DNA of 64,000 bases from Phyllobacterium zundukense (GCF_025452195.1 NZ_CP104973.1:2525001-2589000); one strand, 5' to 3'. Numbered from the stretch's first letter, positions 45,393 to 55,354 are shown. Notes: generated by a model not told the origin, from the sequence alone. Made by a program: numbers and translations.

Positions 45393-45446
45393 CGCAGGTT
45401 CACACAATCCCTCTAGGACGGAGCAGCGGCCAAAAGGGATTGACGA

Positions 45447-46280
45447 ATGCTGAAGATTGAAAACGTGACGCGGCGCTTTGGCAGCACTATCGCCATCGAC
45501 AGTGTCAATGTTGAAATTCCGCAAGGCCAGATGGTTGGCATTATCGGCCGATCGGGCGCAGGCAAGTCGACCTTGCTGCGTATGATCAACCGGCTTATCG
45601 ATCCTTCCGAGGGGTCAATTCTCTTCGAGGGCACCGATGTCGCCAAGCTGCGCGGGGCACACCTGCGCAATTGGCAGCGCGACTGCGCCATGATCTTCCA
45701 GCAGTTCAATCTTGTGCCGCGCCTCGATGTTCTGACCAATGTCTTGCTTGGCCGTCTCAATCATCGTTCCACCATTAAAAGTCTTCTTGGCATTTTCTCG
45801 TGGGAAGAGCGTGCCATGGCCATTGCTGCCCTTGAGCGTCTCGATATCGCCAAGACTGCTTTACAACGCGCTGGAACGCTTTCCGGTGGTCAGCAACAGC
45901 GTGTCGCCATTGCCCGTGCTCTGATGCAAAACCCCAAAGTCATCCTTGCGGACGAGCCAATTGCCTCGCTCGATCCGCGCAATGCTCAGGTTGTGATGGA
46001 GTCGCTGCGTGACATCAATGAGAAGGAAGGCCTGACCGTTATCACCAATCTGCATACGCTTGACACCGCGCGGCATTTTTGCAGCCGTATCATCGGCATG
46101 CAAGGCGGCAAGATCGTCTTCGATGGCACACCGGACGACCTGACAGAGCTTGCTGCGCGCCGGATTTATGGCGCTGACGGCATGAAGGATGCATTTTCAG
46201 AAGCCATTACTTCCACAAGCATTTCGCGTGGCACGCCAAAGCCCATTCCCGAACTTGAGGCCATTCTCGCCGCGCGCTGA
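45447..46280 (+). CDS. phnC: Phosphonate ABC transporter ATPase PhnC
   Basis: 277 aa. Walker [11 protein letters not shown] near residue 33, Q-loop [15 protein letters not shown], signature [14 protein letters not shown] near 150, and Walker [13 protein letters not shown]. Drives import through PhnE with PhnD as the binding protein. First gene of the transporter unit. Confidence 0.94.
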   Translation: MLKIENVTRRFGSTIAIDSVNVEIPQGQMVGIIGRSGAGKSTLLRMINRLIDPSEGSILFEGTDVAKLRGAHLRNWQRDCAMIFQQFNLVPRLDVLTNVLLGRLNHRSTIKSLLGIFSWEERAMAIAALERLDIAKTALQRAGTLSGGQQQRVAIARALMQNPKVILADEPIASLDPRNAQVVMESLRDINEKEGLTVITNLHTLDTARHFCSRIIGMQGGKIVFDGTPDDLTELAARRIYGADGMKDAFSEAITSTSISRGTPKPIPELEAILAAR

Positions 46281-46356
46281 AAGAATCGTCTAGCCCACGT
46301 CACGGGCAACCATGAACAGATCACAAACTCAAACGGAAGTTTGACAGGAGAGAACG

Positions 46357-47277
46357 ATGTTGCTCAAAAAAGCTCTACTTGGTGCAATCGCGATTGGCGC
46401 AATGCTTGCCGGTTCGATGGCCCGCGCCGAAAATCTCGAAACATTCCGCATCGGCCTGATTGGCGGCGAAAACGAAGCCGATCGCCTGCGCAACTATCAG
46501 TGCATGATCGATCAACTGCCCAAAGTCCTCGGGGTCAAGGAAGTTAAGCTCTTCCCGGCAACCGATTATGATGGCGTTATTCAGGGGCTCCTCGGCGGTA
46601 CACTCGATGCTGCAGAACTTGGTGCGTCCGGATTTGCCAAGATCTATCTCACCAATCCGAAGGCAGTTAAACCCATACTTACAGACATGCAGACAGATGG
46701 TTCGACCGGTTACTATTCGATCATGGTGGCCCGCAAGGACAGCGGCATCAAGACGCTTGCCGATATGAAGGGCAAAAAGCTTGGTTTCGCCGATCCGGAC
46801 TCAACCTCCGGCTATCTCATTCCTGTGACCTCTCTGCCAAAGGACATCAAGACTTCGGTCAAGGACTATTTCAGTGAAACTGGCTTCGGCGGCGGTCATG
46901 AAAACCTCGTTCTCGCTGTCAAGGACGGCAAGTTTGACGCCGGCACCACTTTCGGTTCAGGCGTCGGGAAGTTTGACGAAGGTTATTCTTCCGGCAATCT
47001 GCGCAAGATGGTCGACAAAGGCTTGATCGACATGAAGGATTTTGTCGAGCTGTGGAAGTCGCCACTGATCCCGAACGGCCCGATTGTTGTCCGTTCGTCG
47101 ATGAACAGCGATATGATCGCCAAGTATAAGGAATACTTGATGAATCTGCCGAAGACCGATCATGCATGCTTCCTGGCGGCTTCCTCGACTGGCGGCGACC
47201 GCAAGGGCTTTACGGAAGTCAATACTGAATTCTACCAGCCAATCATCGATGCTCGTAAGGCTCAGATTGGCGGTTGA
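46357..47277 (+). CDS. phnD: Phosphonate-binding periplasmic protein PhnD
   Basis: 306 aa with signal peptide (MLLKKALLGAIAIGAMLAGSMARA, then ENLE). FRIGLIGGENEADRLRNYQCM and LLGGTLDAAELGASGFAKI are typical of PhnD. CAGGAGAG precedes the ATG. A strong terminator follows directly, so it is probably made in excess over the permeases. Confidence 0.93.
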   Translation: MLLKKALLGAIAIGAMLAGSMARAENLETFRIGLIGGENEADRLRNYQCMIDQLPKVLGVKEVKLFPATDYDGVIQGLLGGTLDAAELGASGFAKIYLTNPKAVKPILTDMQTDGSTGYYSIMVARKDSGIKTLADMKGKKLGFADPDSTSGYLIPVTSLPKDIKTSVKDYFSETGFGGGHENLVLAVKDGKFDAGTTFGSGVGKFDEGYSSGNLRKMVDKGLIDMKDFVELWKSPLIPNGPIVVRSSMNSDMIAKYKEYLMNLPKTDHACFLAASSTGGDRKGFTEVNTEFYQPIIDARKAQIGG

Positions 47278-47291
47278 TTTATATCATTTCC

Positions 47292-47328
47292 ATCACGGCC
47301 AGATCAGTTGATCTGGCCGTGATTTTTT
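47292..47328 (+). terminator. Intrinsic terminator between phnD and phnE1
   Basis: ATCACGGCCAGATCA (47292-47306) and TGATCTGGCCGTGAT (47309-47323) form a perfect 15-base-pair stem, followed by a run of six T (47323-47328). It lies 14 bases after the phnD stop and ends about 20 bases before the phnE1 start, so it should let only part of transcription pass into the permease genes. Confidence 0.92.
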
Positions 47329-47349
47329 ATGCTCTGGAAGGACAAGCCC

Positions 47350-48318
47350 ATGAGCCGCGTCAATTCAACAGAACTAACGCCTGACGGTATTGAAATCGAG
47401 CGCCATTGGCAGGAGCTTGCCGGACGGCGCCGCGCGTATTCCTGGCTGATTGGGATCGGCCTGCTCATTGCTGTTTCAGGTTCGTTTTGGTTTGCAAACG
47501 ATTCGAACGCTGGCAAGTTCTTCGACCGGCTTCCACATTTCTTTGATTTCGCCGGTGATCTTGTTCCGCGCGATGGCTGGGAAGTCTGGCGAGCGCTGTT
47601 CGACCTGCCGTCCCCATATTTCGATGGAAGTCTGAAATTCGACTACCCGGAAGGGCGCGTCTATGTTCTTGGCGCTTTCTACATTCCTGAATACTTCTAC
47701 AAGATGCTTCAGACGCTAAACATCGCCATTATCTCCACCGTGGTTGGCGCGTTTTTCGGATTTCTGCTTTGCTTTCTAGCAGCCAAAAATTTAGTAAAAA
47801 ACAAACTGATCCGATTTGTGGCGCGCCGCTATATGGAAATCCTGCGCGCATTTCCCGAGATTGTCATTGCCGGGTTCTTTGCTGCCATCTTATCGCTTGG
47901 GCCTATTCCAGCTATGTTGGCCGTAGGCATTCATACTATCGGGGCGCTTGGAAAGCTGTTCTTTGAAGTGGTCGAGAACGCCGATATGAAAGCAGATGAG
48001 GGGTTGCGCGCAGTCGGTGCCAACTGGTTCGAGCGCGTCGGTTTTGGCATTGTGCCGCAAGTGATGCCAAATTTCATGTCCTATGCTTTGCTACGCCTTG
48101 AAATCAATGTGCGCGCCTCAACGATCATCGGTGCTGTTGGCGGCGGCGGCATAGGCGAAGAACTGCGCCTGTCGATCGGGCGCGGCCATCAAGCAAAGAC
48201 GCTGGCGATTGTGTTGCTGTTGTTAGCCACGATCATTGCTGTTGATCAATTCTCTGCCTGGCTCCGCCGTCGTCTCGTCGGCAATCAGGCATTTGCCTTC
48301 GGTGGGAAACTATCATGA
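47350..48318 (+). CDS. phnE: Phosphonate ABC transporter permease PhnE (first copy)
   Basis: 322 aa from ATG 47350, chosen because GGAAGGA lies 7 bases upstream; ATG 47329 in frame sits inside the terminator T-run. Membrane segments near residues 30-50 and from about 120 on. TLNIAIISTVVGAFFGFLLCFLAAKN and the coupling loop GLRAVGANWFERVGFGIVPQVMPNF are PhnE-type. Its stop overlaps an ATG at 48315 for the second permease. Confidence 0.92.
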   Translation: MSRVNSTELTPDGIEIERHWQELAGRRRAYSWLIGIGLLIAVSGSFWFANDSNAGKFFDRLPHFFDFAGDLVPRDGWEVWRALFDLPSPYFDGSLKFDYPEGRVYVLGAFYIPEYFYKMLQTLNIAIISTVVGAFFGFLLCFLAAKNLVKNKLIRFVARRYMEILRAFPEIVIAGFFAAILSLGPIPAMLAVGIHTIGALGKLFFEVVENADMKADEGLRAVGANWFERVGFGIVPQVMPNFMSYALLRLEINVRASTIIGAVGGGGIGEELRLSIGRGHQAKTLAIVLLLLATIIAVDQFSAWLRRRLVGNQAFAFGGKLS

Positions 48319-49650
48319 ACGCCATTTCTTCCGTAGCGGTTGCAGATTTCGAGATCCCGGTATCCAGCTGTCTTCAATCCCCCCGTCTGGAAGCGTTTCA
48401 TGCCACTGATGATTGGTGGCGGCATAATCCTCTACATGCTCTATTGCTGGTGGTTTTTTTCCATTGGCACTGTGCTTGCGAGCGGCCAATGGCAACGCGC
48501 CGAACTCTATGCACGCGATTGGGTATCCTATGCGATCAGGACGACGATCCGCATGTCACCGACAGCGATGACCGTATCCTATCCCCGGTTCTCTGAACTC
48601 GGAGACAATCCGAAGCCGGACTGGGTAGTTCAGGCCGGAAACAATGTGACAGTGCTCTTTGGTAGCGGGAAATCGCTCGATATCAACGATCAACGGGTCA
48701 TTGCCATGCGCGGCGACGAGAGTTTGACAGTCCTGATCGAAGCGGATGGCGCAAAGCCTCAGGGAACGATGCCCAAATGGGCGACGCTCAAGGAAGACCA
48801 GGTTACGGTCGACTTCGGTTTTGCGGGTCAGGCGGATATCATTCCCGAGCGCGTCGTGGTGAGTCGCCGCTTTCTCGGATGGGCGAATTTCGTCTTCGAT
48901 ACGAGTTCACCCTTCTGGAACAAATCTTTCGGCGAGGTCGCATCGCTGATCATTAGTGGCGAGCGTATCAAACCGGAGATGTCCAACGCGGCTTTGGCCT
49001 TCAACAACATTTGGTACAATTCGTCCTGGCAGCACGGCGATGTCTGGACGAAGCTGATGCAGACCATCGTCATGGCTTTTATCGGCACATTACTGGCGTC
49101 TCTGGTTGCGTTTCCATTGGCCTTCATCGCTGCCCGCAACATCATGCCAAATTTCTTTGCCAATCAGGTAACCAAGCGCTTCTTCGATTTTCTGCGATCG
49201 GTCGATATGTTGATCTGGGCGCTGTTTTTCACTAGAGCATTCGGTCCTGGGCCGCTTGCCGGTATTTCGGCGATTTTCTTCACCGACACGGGTACGCTCG
49301 GGAAGGTCTACTCGGAAACCTTGGAAAACATCGATGACAAGCAGCGCGAGGGCGTCAAATCCGTTGGGGCTTCGCCGATAAATGTCCAACGCTATGGTGT
49401 CGTGCCTCAGGTGCTACCCGTTTTCGCGAGCCAGGCACTATATTTCTGGGAGTCCAACACACGATCGGCGACGATCATCGGCGCGGTGGGGGCAGGCGGC
49501 ATCGGTCTCAAACTGTGGGAAGCGATGCGGACGAACACCAATTGGCACAATGTCGCCTATATGGTGGTGCTCATACTGGCCGTGATCTTCATTTTCGACA
49601 GCATATCCAATGCACTTCGCTCACGCTTGATGGGAAAGCAACAGCATTGA
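48315..49650 (+). CDS. phnE: Phosphonate ABC transporter permease PhnE (second copy), probable 5' frameshift
   Basis: Second permease. The coupled ATG at 48315 reads MNAISSVAVADFE and then leaves frame; the long frame continues as RYPAVFNPPVWKRFMPLM to the stop at 49650. Removing one base at 48354-48357 joins them (DFE-T/S-RYPAVFNPP). If the sequence is correct as given, translation might start at TTG 48340 or at ATG 48400 (GGAAG upstream), just before the first membrane segment, giving a shortened but possibly working protein. Coupling loop GVKSVGASPINVQRYGVVPQVLPVF is intact. The periplasmic loop after helix 1 is long, as in other PhnE2. Confidence 0.82.
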
Positions 49651-49717
49651 GATACGATAGGGTTCAAAGGCTTGTCATAATTGGAGCGTAACGCGAAAGT
49701 GTTCCGGAGGAATCAAT

Positions 49718-50425
49718 ATGCGCTATGCAATCTATTTCACGCCGCCATCGAGTGACCCGCTTCTGAAGGTAGCGGCGAACTGGCTTGGCCGAAACGCCTT
49801 TACCGGTCAACCTGTACGGCCGCCGCAGATCCGCGACCTGGCGCATGAGGATTTCACGCTGTTGACGGCATCGGCACGTCGCTATGGCTTCCATGGTACT
49901 TTAAAAGCTCCGTTCCATCTTGCCGAGGGTTTTGAGGAGAAAGAGCTTTTGTCGGCTCTTATGCATTTTGCCTCATCTATGGATCCAGTTGAGATTCCGA
50001 AACTACAGATTGCCAACCTTGACGGATTTTTTGCACTGGTTCCAGAAGAGCCGGTGGCGCGTCTCAACCAGCTGGCGAACGACGTTATTGTCGCGCTCGA
50101 CCGTTTCCGTGCTCCTCCGACTGACGAGGAAATCAAACGGCGCAATCCAGACAGAATGACAGTGTCGCAGCGGCGAAACCTCGAACAATGGGGTTATCCC
50201 TATGTTTTTGAGGATTTTCGCTTCCATATGACACTTACCGATACGGTGCCGGAGCGCGACCGCCCTAAAATCGAACGGATTTTGAGCGAATTCCTAGAAC
50301 TGGTTCTGGAAGAGCCTGTTGAGATCAACAATCTGGCGCTTTTTACCGAAGCCGAACCTGGTTTCCCCTTTGAAATACACTCGCTGCATCCGCTTGCTGG
50401 AACCAACAGAAGAAAGTCCGCATAA
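49718..50425 (+). CDS. DUF1045 phosphonate-operon protein, 2H-phosphoesterase-like
   Basis: 235 aa protein regularly found with phn genes. It shows two HxT/S-type motifs: FHGTLKAPF near residue 58 and FHMTLTD near residue 169, the pattern of the 2H phosphoesterase superfamily. This suggests hydrolysis of a cyclic phosphate such as the ribose cyclic phosphate product of PhnJ, but the substrate is not established here. CGGAGGA lies 6 bases before the ATG. The phnM ATG follows one base after the stop. Confidence 0.85.
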   Translation: MRYAIYFTPPSSDPLLKVAANWLGRNAFTGQPVRPPQIRDLAHEDFTLLTASARRYGFHGTLKAPFHLAEGFEEKELLSALMHFASSMDPVEIPKLQIANLDGFFALVPEEPVARLNQLANDVIVALDRFRAPPTDEEIKRRNPDRMTVSQRRNLEQWGYPYVFEDFRFHMTLTDTVPERDRPKIERILSEFLELVLEEPVEINNLALFTEAEPGFPFEIHSLHPLAGTNRRKSA

Positions 50426-50426
50426 A

Positions 50427-51566
50427 ATGTCTGCCGAATTAATCTTGAACAACGCGAAAATCGTCCTTGAGGATGACGTCATCTCCGGAACGGTTGTGAT
50501 CAGGGATGGCAAGATTGCCGATATCTCGGAAGGTTCTATTTCTGGCGGTGAGGATTTTGAGGGTGACTACCTTATTCCCGGACTGATCGAACTACACACG
50601 GATCATCTCGAAGGGCACTACATGCCGCGTCCGCGGGTGCGCTGGAATCCGATTGCTGCAGTCCTTGCCCATGACGCGCAGATCGCTACGTCGGGTATTA
50701 CCACCGTCTTCGATGCTCTGCGCGTTGGGCTGGACGAGGATGCGGACATGTCCGCGGATGAAAGCCGCAAGCTTGCCGATGCGATTGAAGATAGCGTCGA
50801 ACAAGGCCGTTTGCGTGCCGATCACTACATCCATCTGCGTTGCGAAGTGTCGGCGTCTGATTGTCTCGAGGGTTTCGCTCATTTCGACAATGACAGCCGC
50901 GTCCGACTGGCTTCTTTGATGGATCATGCACCTGGTCAGCGGCAGTTCGTCAGTCTTGAAACCTATGCCTATTATTACCAGCGTAAGCTCAAGCTCTCGG
51001 ACAAGGAATTCAATGCATTTTGCGAGAAACGTATGGCAGAATCTGCAAAGAATTCCGGACCGCAGCGAAAGGCCATTGCCGAGCTATGCCGCGAGCGTGG
51101 GATTGTCCTTGCCAGCCATGATGATGCGACGCGCGCCCATGTGGACGAAGCAGTCGAGCAAGGCATTCACGTGGCAGAGTTTCCCACGACGCTTGAAGCT
51201 GCCGCTGCATCAAAACAGGCTGGCCTTTCCGTGCTGATGGGTGCGCCGAATGTTGTACGCGGTGGTTCGCATTCGGGAAATGTGTCTGCACGTGAACTCG
51301 CCGAACATGGTCATCTTGATATTCTATCGTCCGACTACATTCCGTTCAGTCTGATCCAATCGACCTTTTTCCTAGGAGAAACTGTTGACGGAATCACGCT
51401 TCCGGATGCGGTGCGTCTGGTAACCAAGAACCCGGCAAAGGCTGTGGGATTCGACGATCGCGGCGTCATCGAATTGGGTAAGCGTGCCGATCTCGTGCGG
51501 GTTCGTGTTGACGAGCATATTCCAGTGGTGCGTACAGTTTGGCGGGAAGGCCGCCGAGTCGTATGA
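50427..51566 (+). CDS. phnM: Alpha-D-ribose 1-methylphosphonate 5-triphosphate diphosphatase PhnM
   Basis: 379 aa amidohydrolase-superfamily enzyme removing pyrophosphate from the ribose triphosphonate intermediate. From ATG 50427; the in-frame extension to 50319 overlaps the DUF1045 gene. Metal motif PGLIELHTDHLEGH near residues 48-61; VLASHDDAT near 230 and LGKRADLVRVRV at the C-terminus. phnN overlaps its end. Confidence 0.93.
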   Translation: MSAELILNNAKIVLEDDVISGTVVIRDGKIADISEGSISGGEDFEGDYLIPGLIELHTDHLEGHYMPRPRVRWNPIAAVLAHDAQIATSGITTVFDALRVGLDEDADMSADESRKLADAIEDSVEQGRLRADHYIHLRCEVSASDCLEGFAHFDNDSRVRLASLMDHAPGQRQFVSLETYAYYYQRKLKLSDKEFNAFCEKRMAESAKNSGPQRKAIAELCRERGIVLASHDDATRAHVDEAVEQGIHVAEFPTTLEAAAASKQAGLSVLMGAPNVVRGGSHSGNVSARELAEHGHLDILSSDYIPFSLIQSTFFLGETVDGITLPDAVRLVTKNPAKAVGFDDRGVIELGKRADLVRVRVDEHIPVVRTVWREGRRVV

Positions 51567-52189
51567 TGGCGGGAATGATAGAGCGCGCGCTCAACCCGGC
51601 ATCTGCACCGCTGCGCAATGGTGCCTTCGTTGCCGTTGTCGGGCCGAGCGGGGCAGGGAAAGACACGATCATCGATTTCGCTCGCGCTGAGCTTAGCGAA
51701 CAACCGGGCTATCATTTTGTTCGCCGCGTGGTGACCCGTCCGTCATCGGTAGATACGGAAGATCATGACACTTTGAGCGAAGAACAGTTCCTGGCAGCGA
51801 AGCGGGCAGGAGAATTCTCTCATTTCTGGGAAGCTCATGGCTTGCACTACGGCTTGCCGAAATCTATTGACGACGAGATCGAGCGCGGAGCCGTAGCGAT
51901 TGCCAATGTCTCGCGCGGCGTGTTGCCGGCGCTTCGTACAGCCTATGCCAATTTCATCGTGGTGCACATCACGGCATCGCATGAGGTTCTGGCAAAGAGG
52001 TTAGCTTCACGCGGGCGCGAAGATGCCGCAGAAATCCAGCGCCGCCTGATGCGGGCTGCTCCCAATCCCTGCGATCCGGCAGATGCGATTATGATCGACA
52101 ATTCCGGAGCGGTTTCGGTGGCTGGCAACGAGTTCGTTGCAGTCCTGAAGAAGTCTGCAGCGTTTGCTGCTGTTTCGGAACAGATTTAA
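51563..52189 (+). CDS. phnN: Ribose 1,5-bisphosphate phosphokinase PhnN
   Basis: 208 aa, from ATG 51563 (ATGA overlap with phnM; ATG 51566 is the next). ATP-dependent phosphorylation of ribose 1,5-bisphosphate to PRPP, which returns the ribose carrier to nucleotide synthesis. P-loop VVGPSGAGKDTII near residues 25-37, guanylate-kinase-like fold with FVRRVVTRP. Last gene of the phn region; it converges on the porin. Confidence 0.92.
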   Translation: MMAGMIERALNPASAPLRNGAFVAVVGPSGAGKDTIIDFARAELSEQPGYHFVRRVVTRPSSVDTEDHDTLSEEQFLAAKRAGEFSHFWEAHGLHYGLPKSIDDEIERGAVAIANVSRGVLPALRTAYANFIVVHITASHEVLAKRLASRGREDAAEIQRRLMRAAPNPCDPADAIMIDNSGAVSVAGNEFVAVLKKSAAFAAVSEQI

Positions 52190-52245
52190 CTCAGTTTTAG
52201 CAGAAATCCGAAGGCACGCCCTCCGGATCTCAAGCTATTCAACGT

Positions 52246-53340
52246 TTAGAAATTGCGCTGAAAGCGGACGATCCCGCCGAACGCATCATCGCTGCCGCCT
52301 TCAAGAAGGGCCTCATCCTTACGGGCACCGTCAAACTTGGTATAATTGAGCTCAGGCGTGATCGTGAAACCTGGAACGAGTTCGTAAGCCACGTTGAGAG
52401 CAAGAGCGTAGGTGCCCTCGGATTCATAGGCAGCCTGACCGTTGATTGTCGCCTTGTCGGAAACCTTGGCGGCGAAACCGCCCCAAGCTGCCCAGTCGCC
52501 TTCCCACAGGCCGTACCAATTCTTATTGGTATTGGTCACGAATGAATCCGGGTCATAATCGGATTGATAAGCGCCCATTACCCAGGCCGAGATCGTATCG
52601 GTGAATTTCACATCCAGACGTGCCTTGACGCCAATGGCCTCTTGCACCGAGTCGTAACCGATAATACCGGAGATCGTTCCCCAGCCCTGTTCGAATTTCG
52701 CGCCTGCAAGAACGTGGGGCATGTAGTCGTCGATAGTGTAATCGTAGTCCCCTTCGGTCGAGCCCTGTTCAGCGGCAATAATAGCTGAGAAACCGTTGCC
52801 AGCCTTATAGGTATAGCTGATCTCGTTACTGGAGAAGCTATCGCTACCATATTGGATCACATCATCATTGACGATATCACCAGCATAGCCGACCCATGAA
52901 CCGAATATCGCGTCGTTGACGCCGATCTGGAAGCCGCCGAGTTCAATATAGGCCTGATGAAGGGTACCACCATCGTCCTCTCCATTAGTATACTGGAAGC
53001 GGCCGTCAATATAGGAGCGCAATGTGCCGAGTTCGGTCTCAGAGCGCGCGTCAAATCGAAGCTCGGCGCGAGTGCTTTTGCTCCAGGTGTCGTGCTCGCC
53101 GCCTACACTGCCACCGGTATAGACATCGTCACCAGCAGCTGCATCGTAACGCAAATAACCGCCGATCTTCAGGCAGGTTTCGGTTCCTGGGATATAGAAG
53201 AAGCCAGCGCCATAGGCGTCACATACCCTCACGTATTCAACAGGCTCGGGTTCGGCCACGACCACCGCATCTGCAGCGCGGGCGCTCGATGCCGCTATGA
53301 GGGCAGCAGCCGAGCCGAGGAGGAAGCTTTTGATGTTCAT
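52246..53340 (-). CDS. Omp2/RopA-type outer membrane porin
   Basis: 364 aa from ATG 53340 (GGAG 8 bases upstream; the listed frame also has a TTG two codons earlier). Signal peptide [20 protein letters not shown], cleavage after ARA. The mature N-terminus has the Rhizobiales signature [16 protein letters not shown]...[11 protein letters not shown] with two Cys that probably form a disulfide. The chain ends [10 protein letters not shown] with a C-terminal Phe as needed for beta-barrel assembly. General 16-stranded porin. Confidence 0.93.
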   Translation of the reverse strand: MNIKSFLLGSAAALIAASSARAADAVVVAEPEPVEYVRVCDAYGAGFFYIPGTETCLKIGGYLRYDAAAGDDVYTGGSVGGEHDTWSKSTRAELRFDARSETELGTLRSYIDGRFQYTNGEDDGGTLHQAYIELGGFQIGVNDAIFGSWVGYAGDIVNDDVIQYGSDSFSSNEISYTYKAGNGFSAIIAAEQGSTEGDYDYTIDDYMPHVLAGAKFEQGWGTISGIIGYDSVQEAIGVKARLDVKFTDTISAWVMGAYQSDYDPDSFVTNTNKNWYGLWEGDWAAWGGFAAKVSDKATINGQAAYESEGTYALALNVAYELVPGFTITPELNYTKFDGARKDEALLEGGSDDAFGGIVRFQRNF

Positions 53341-53622
53341 TTCCAATCTCCGGTTAAAAAGATAGTCACAAGCTCATGTCCCCAACGGATGCATATTCCT
53401 GTTTGTTGACAGGCGCAAAACCTAAGCCTTATCGAACTGCGGGTTCTGAAATGGTTGTTGCGATTTTACAACGAGATCCCAAAACGGTGCGGTTTCACCG
53501 AAGGATCAACATGACTGGCGGATTGGACAATCGCCGCTCTGCGTTTTATGAGGACGATCAGGTGTTGGTGAGCGGTGGCTGGCACACTATATGCGCCAAA
53601 CAGACAAGCGGACGTTTTCATA

Positions 53623-54639
53623 GTGATTAACCGAGTCGATATAAGCGAAAACTACAAGCGTAATCGTTTTGCGGTAGCGCCGATGATCGATTGGACGGAT
53701 CGCCATTGTCGGACCTTCCACCGACAATTCACGCGCCATGCCTTGCTCTATACGGAGATGGTTGTTGCCGACGCTGCGATCCATGGAAATCGCGAGCGCA
53801 TTCTTGGGTTTGCAGAAGCGGAACATCCCGTCGCGCTGCAACTCGGTGGGTCCGATCCTGTCAAGCTGGCTGAAGCAGCACGCATCGGCGAAGCCATGGG
53901 CTACCAGGAAATCAATCTTAATGTCGGGTGCCCGTCTGACCGCGTTCAATCCGGCACATTCGGCGCTTGTTTGATGAAAACGCCGTACATCGTTGCGTCA
54001 AGCGTCGAGGCGATGAAGCAGGCGGTCGCAATTCCCGTGACGGTCAAGTGCCGCATCGGTGTCGACGATCAGGATACGGAAATGGCTCTTGATGAACTCG
54101 CGAACGGTGTCTTCCATGCTGGTGTAGATGCGTTATGGGTGCATGCCCGCAAGGCTTGGCTGAAGGGGCTGTCACCCAAGGAAAACCGCGATATTCCGCC
54201 GTTGGATTACGCTCGCGTCTATCGTCTGAAACAGCAAAATCCGAGTCAATTCATAGGGATCAATGGCGGCATTCAGACGCTCGATGAAGCGCTTGATCAT
54301 TTGAATCATGTTGACGGTGTCATGCTTGGCCGCGCGATTTACCACAACCCGATGCTATTGCTTGAAGTCGATAGAAGTATATACGGCAGCGAAGGCGCGG
54401 TGCCTTCAATCGGCGCGATCATAGATCATATGTGCGACTATGCGGATGCGCATATCGCTCGCGGCGGTCGGTTGTCGCACATTACACGGCACCTGGTGGG
54501 TCTGTTCCACGGCGCGGCCGGTGCACGGCGCTGGCGACAAATACTGTCGACTGAAGCCAATCAAACAGATGCAACGAGTGCTGTAATCCGGCTAGCGTAT
54601 GCGGCGATCGAGACCGTGTCGACGGATAAAGCGGCTTGA
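53623..54639 (+). CDS. dusA: tRNA-dihydrouridine(20/20a) synthase DusA
   Basis: FMN-dependent reduction of uridine in the tRNA D-loop. 338 aa from GTG 53623; GTG 53575 would add 16 residues, and no ATG lies before the conserved start region. RFAVAPMIDWTDRHCR at residues 15-30, NLNVGCPSDRVQSGTFGACLM near 95-115 with the likely catalytic Cys, and CRIGVDDQD. The C-terminal region has the RHLVGLFHGAAGARRWR of DusA. Convergent with the protease gene. Confidence 0.92.
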   Translation: MINRVDISENYKRNRFAVAPMIDWTDRHCRTFHRQFTRHALLYTEMVVADAAIHGNRERILGFAEAEHPVALQLGGSDPVKLAEAARIGEAMGYQEINLNVGCPSDRVQSGTFGACLMKTPYIVASSVEAMKQAVAIPVTVKCRIGVDDQDTEMALDELANGVFHAGVDALWVHARKAWLKGLSPKENRDIPPLDYARVYRLKQQNPSQFIGINGGIQTLDEALDHLNHVDGVMLGRAIYHNPMLLLEVDRSIYGSEGAVPSIGAIIDHMCDYADAHIARGGRLSHITRHLVGLFHGAAGARRWRQILSTEANQTDATSAVIRLAYAAIETVSTDKAA

Positions 54640-54643
54640 ATTC

Positions 54644-55348
54644 CTAGTCTGAGAGAACAAGCCGGTCGCCGCGCACGGAAAAGCCGCTGAGTGTATTCAG
54701 GAAATTCATGCCGAGCAGGCTGTCTGCCATTTGCCCATCCGCAGTCACCATGGCACGAATGTTATGACGTTTGATGGCACCTATCGTGATGCTGTCCAGT
54801 GTGATGCTGGCTGCGGTCGCCATGCCATTGGCGGTCATGATCGGCGTTTTGTAGGAGAGCTTGTCCGGATCGAGCCCGGCGCGGCGAGCATCTTCCGCCG
54901 AGAGCACGATCGATGAGGCGCCCGTATCGATGATGAATGGTACCGTCGCACCATTTACGTCACCGCGAACCTCGAAATGACCTGTATCCGCCTTGGCCAG
55001 CGTCACTGTGATTGTGCCGTCGCCATCTCGATTGGAGATAGGGCTTCCAGGGATCAGCCCTGCCGTTATCCGGTGGCCAACGTCCTGCAATTCGTAGCGG
55101 TATTGATAGCCGGCAACGATCGCGAGAAAAATGACGACCCACATTGCCATGCTGCGTAAAAAATGGCTGAGCGGAATTCCCGAGCCGAGCAGGGCCGAAC
55201 CGAGTACCACACCCCAGACACCCATGTAGGCGAAACGGGCAAAATCGTCGTTGGCAATGCCCAGAGTTGAACCACTGTCATTGTTGGCCATCAATAGCAG
55301 CAAGGTTGCGCCAATCAAGGCAATGATGATCCAGAACAAGCGGCCCAT
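54644..55348 (-). CDS. Membrane-anchored retropepsin-like aspartic protease (TIGR02281 type)
   Basis: 234 aa. Three N-terminal hydrophobic segments (about residues 4-20, 40-60, 68-85), then a periplasmic clan AA protease domain with the single DTG catalytic triad in FIIDTGASSIVLSAEDARR near residue 142 and SLLGMNFLNTL near the end. As a single-lobe enzyme it would act as a dimer. It is 6 bases after the DUF1289 gene and downstream of cobS. The substrate is unknown. Confidence 0.85.
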   Translation of the reverse strand: MGRLFWIIIALIGATLLLLMANNDSGSTLGIANDDFARFAYMGVWGVVLGSALLGSGIPLSHFLRSMAMWVVIFLAIVAGYQYRYELQDVGHRITAGLIPGSPISNRDGDGTITVTLAKADTGHFEVRGDVNGATVPFIIDTGASSIVLSAEDARRAGLDPDKLSYKTPIMTANGMATAASITLDSITIGAIKRHNIRAMVTADGQMADSLLGMNFLNTLSGFSVRGDRLVLSD

Positions 55349-55354
55349 CTTCGA

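Noticed and set aside
49665..49717. TTGTCAT upstream of the DUF1045 gene as a third Pho box
   Set aside because: A single heptamer with no second copy in 11-base phase.
52190..52245. Possible terminator between phnN and the porin gene (ATCCG/CGGAT)
   Set aside because: Short, imperfect stem without a T-run on either side; too weak to call.
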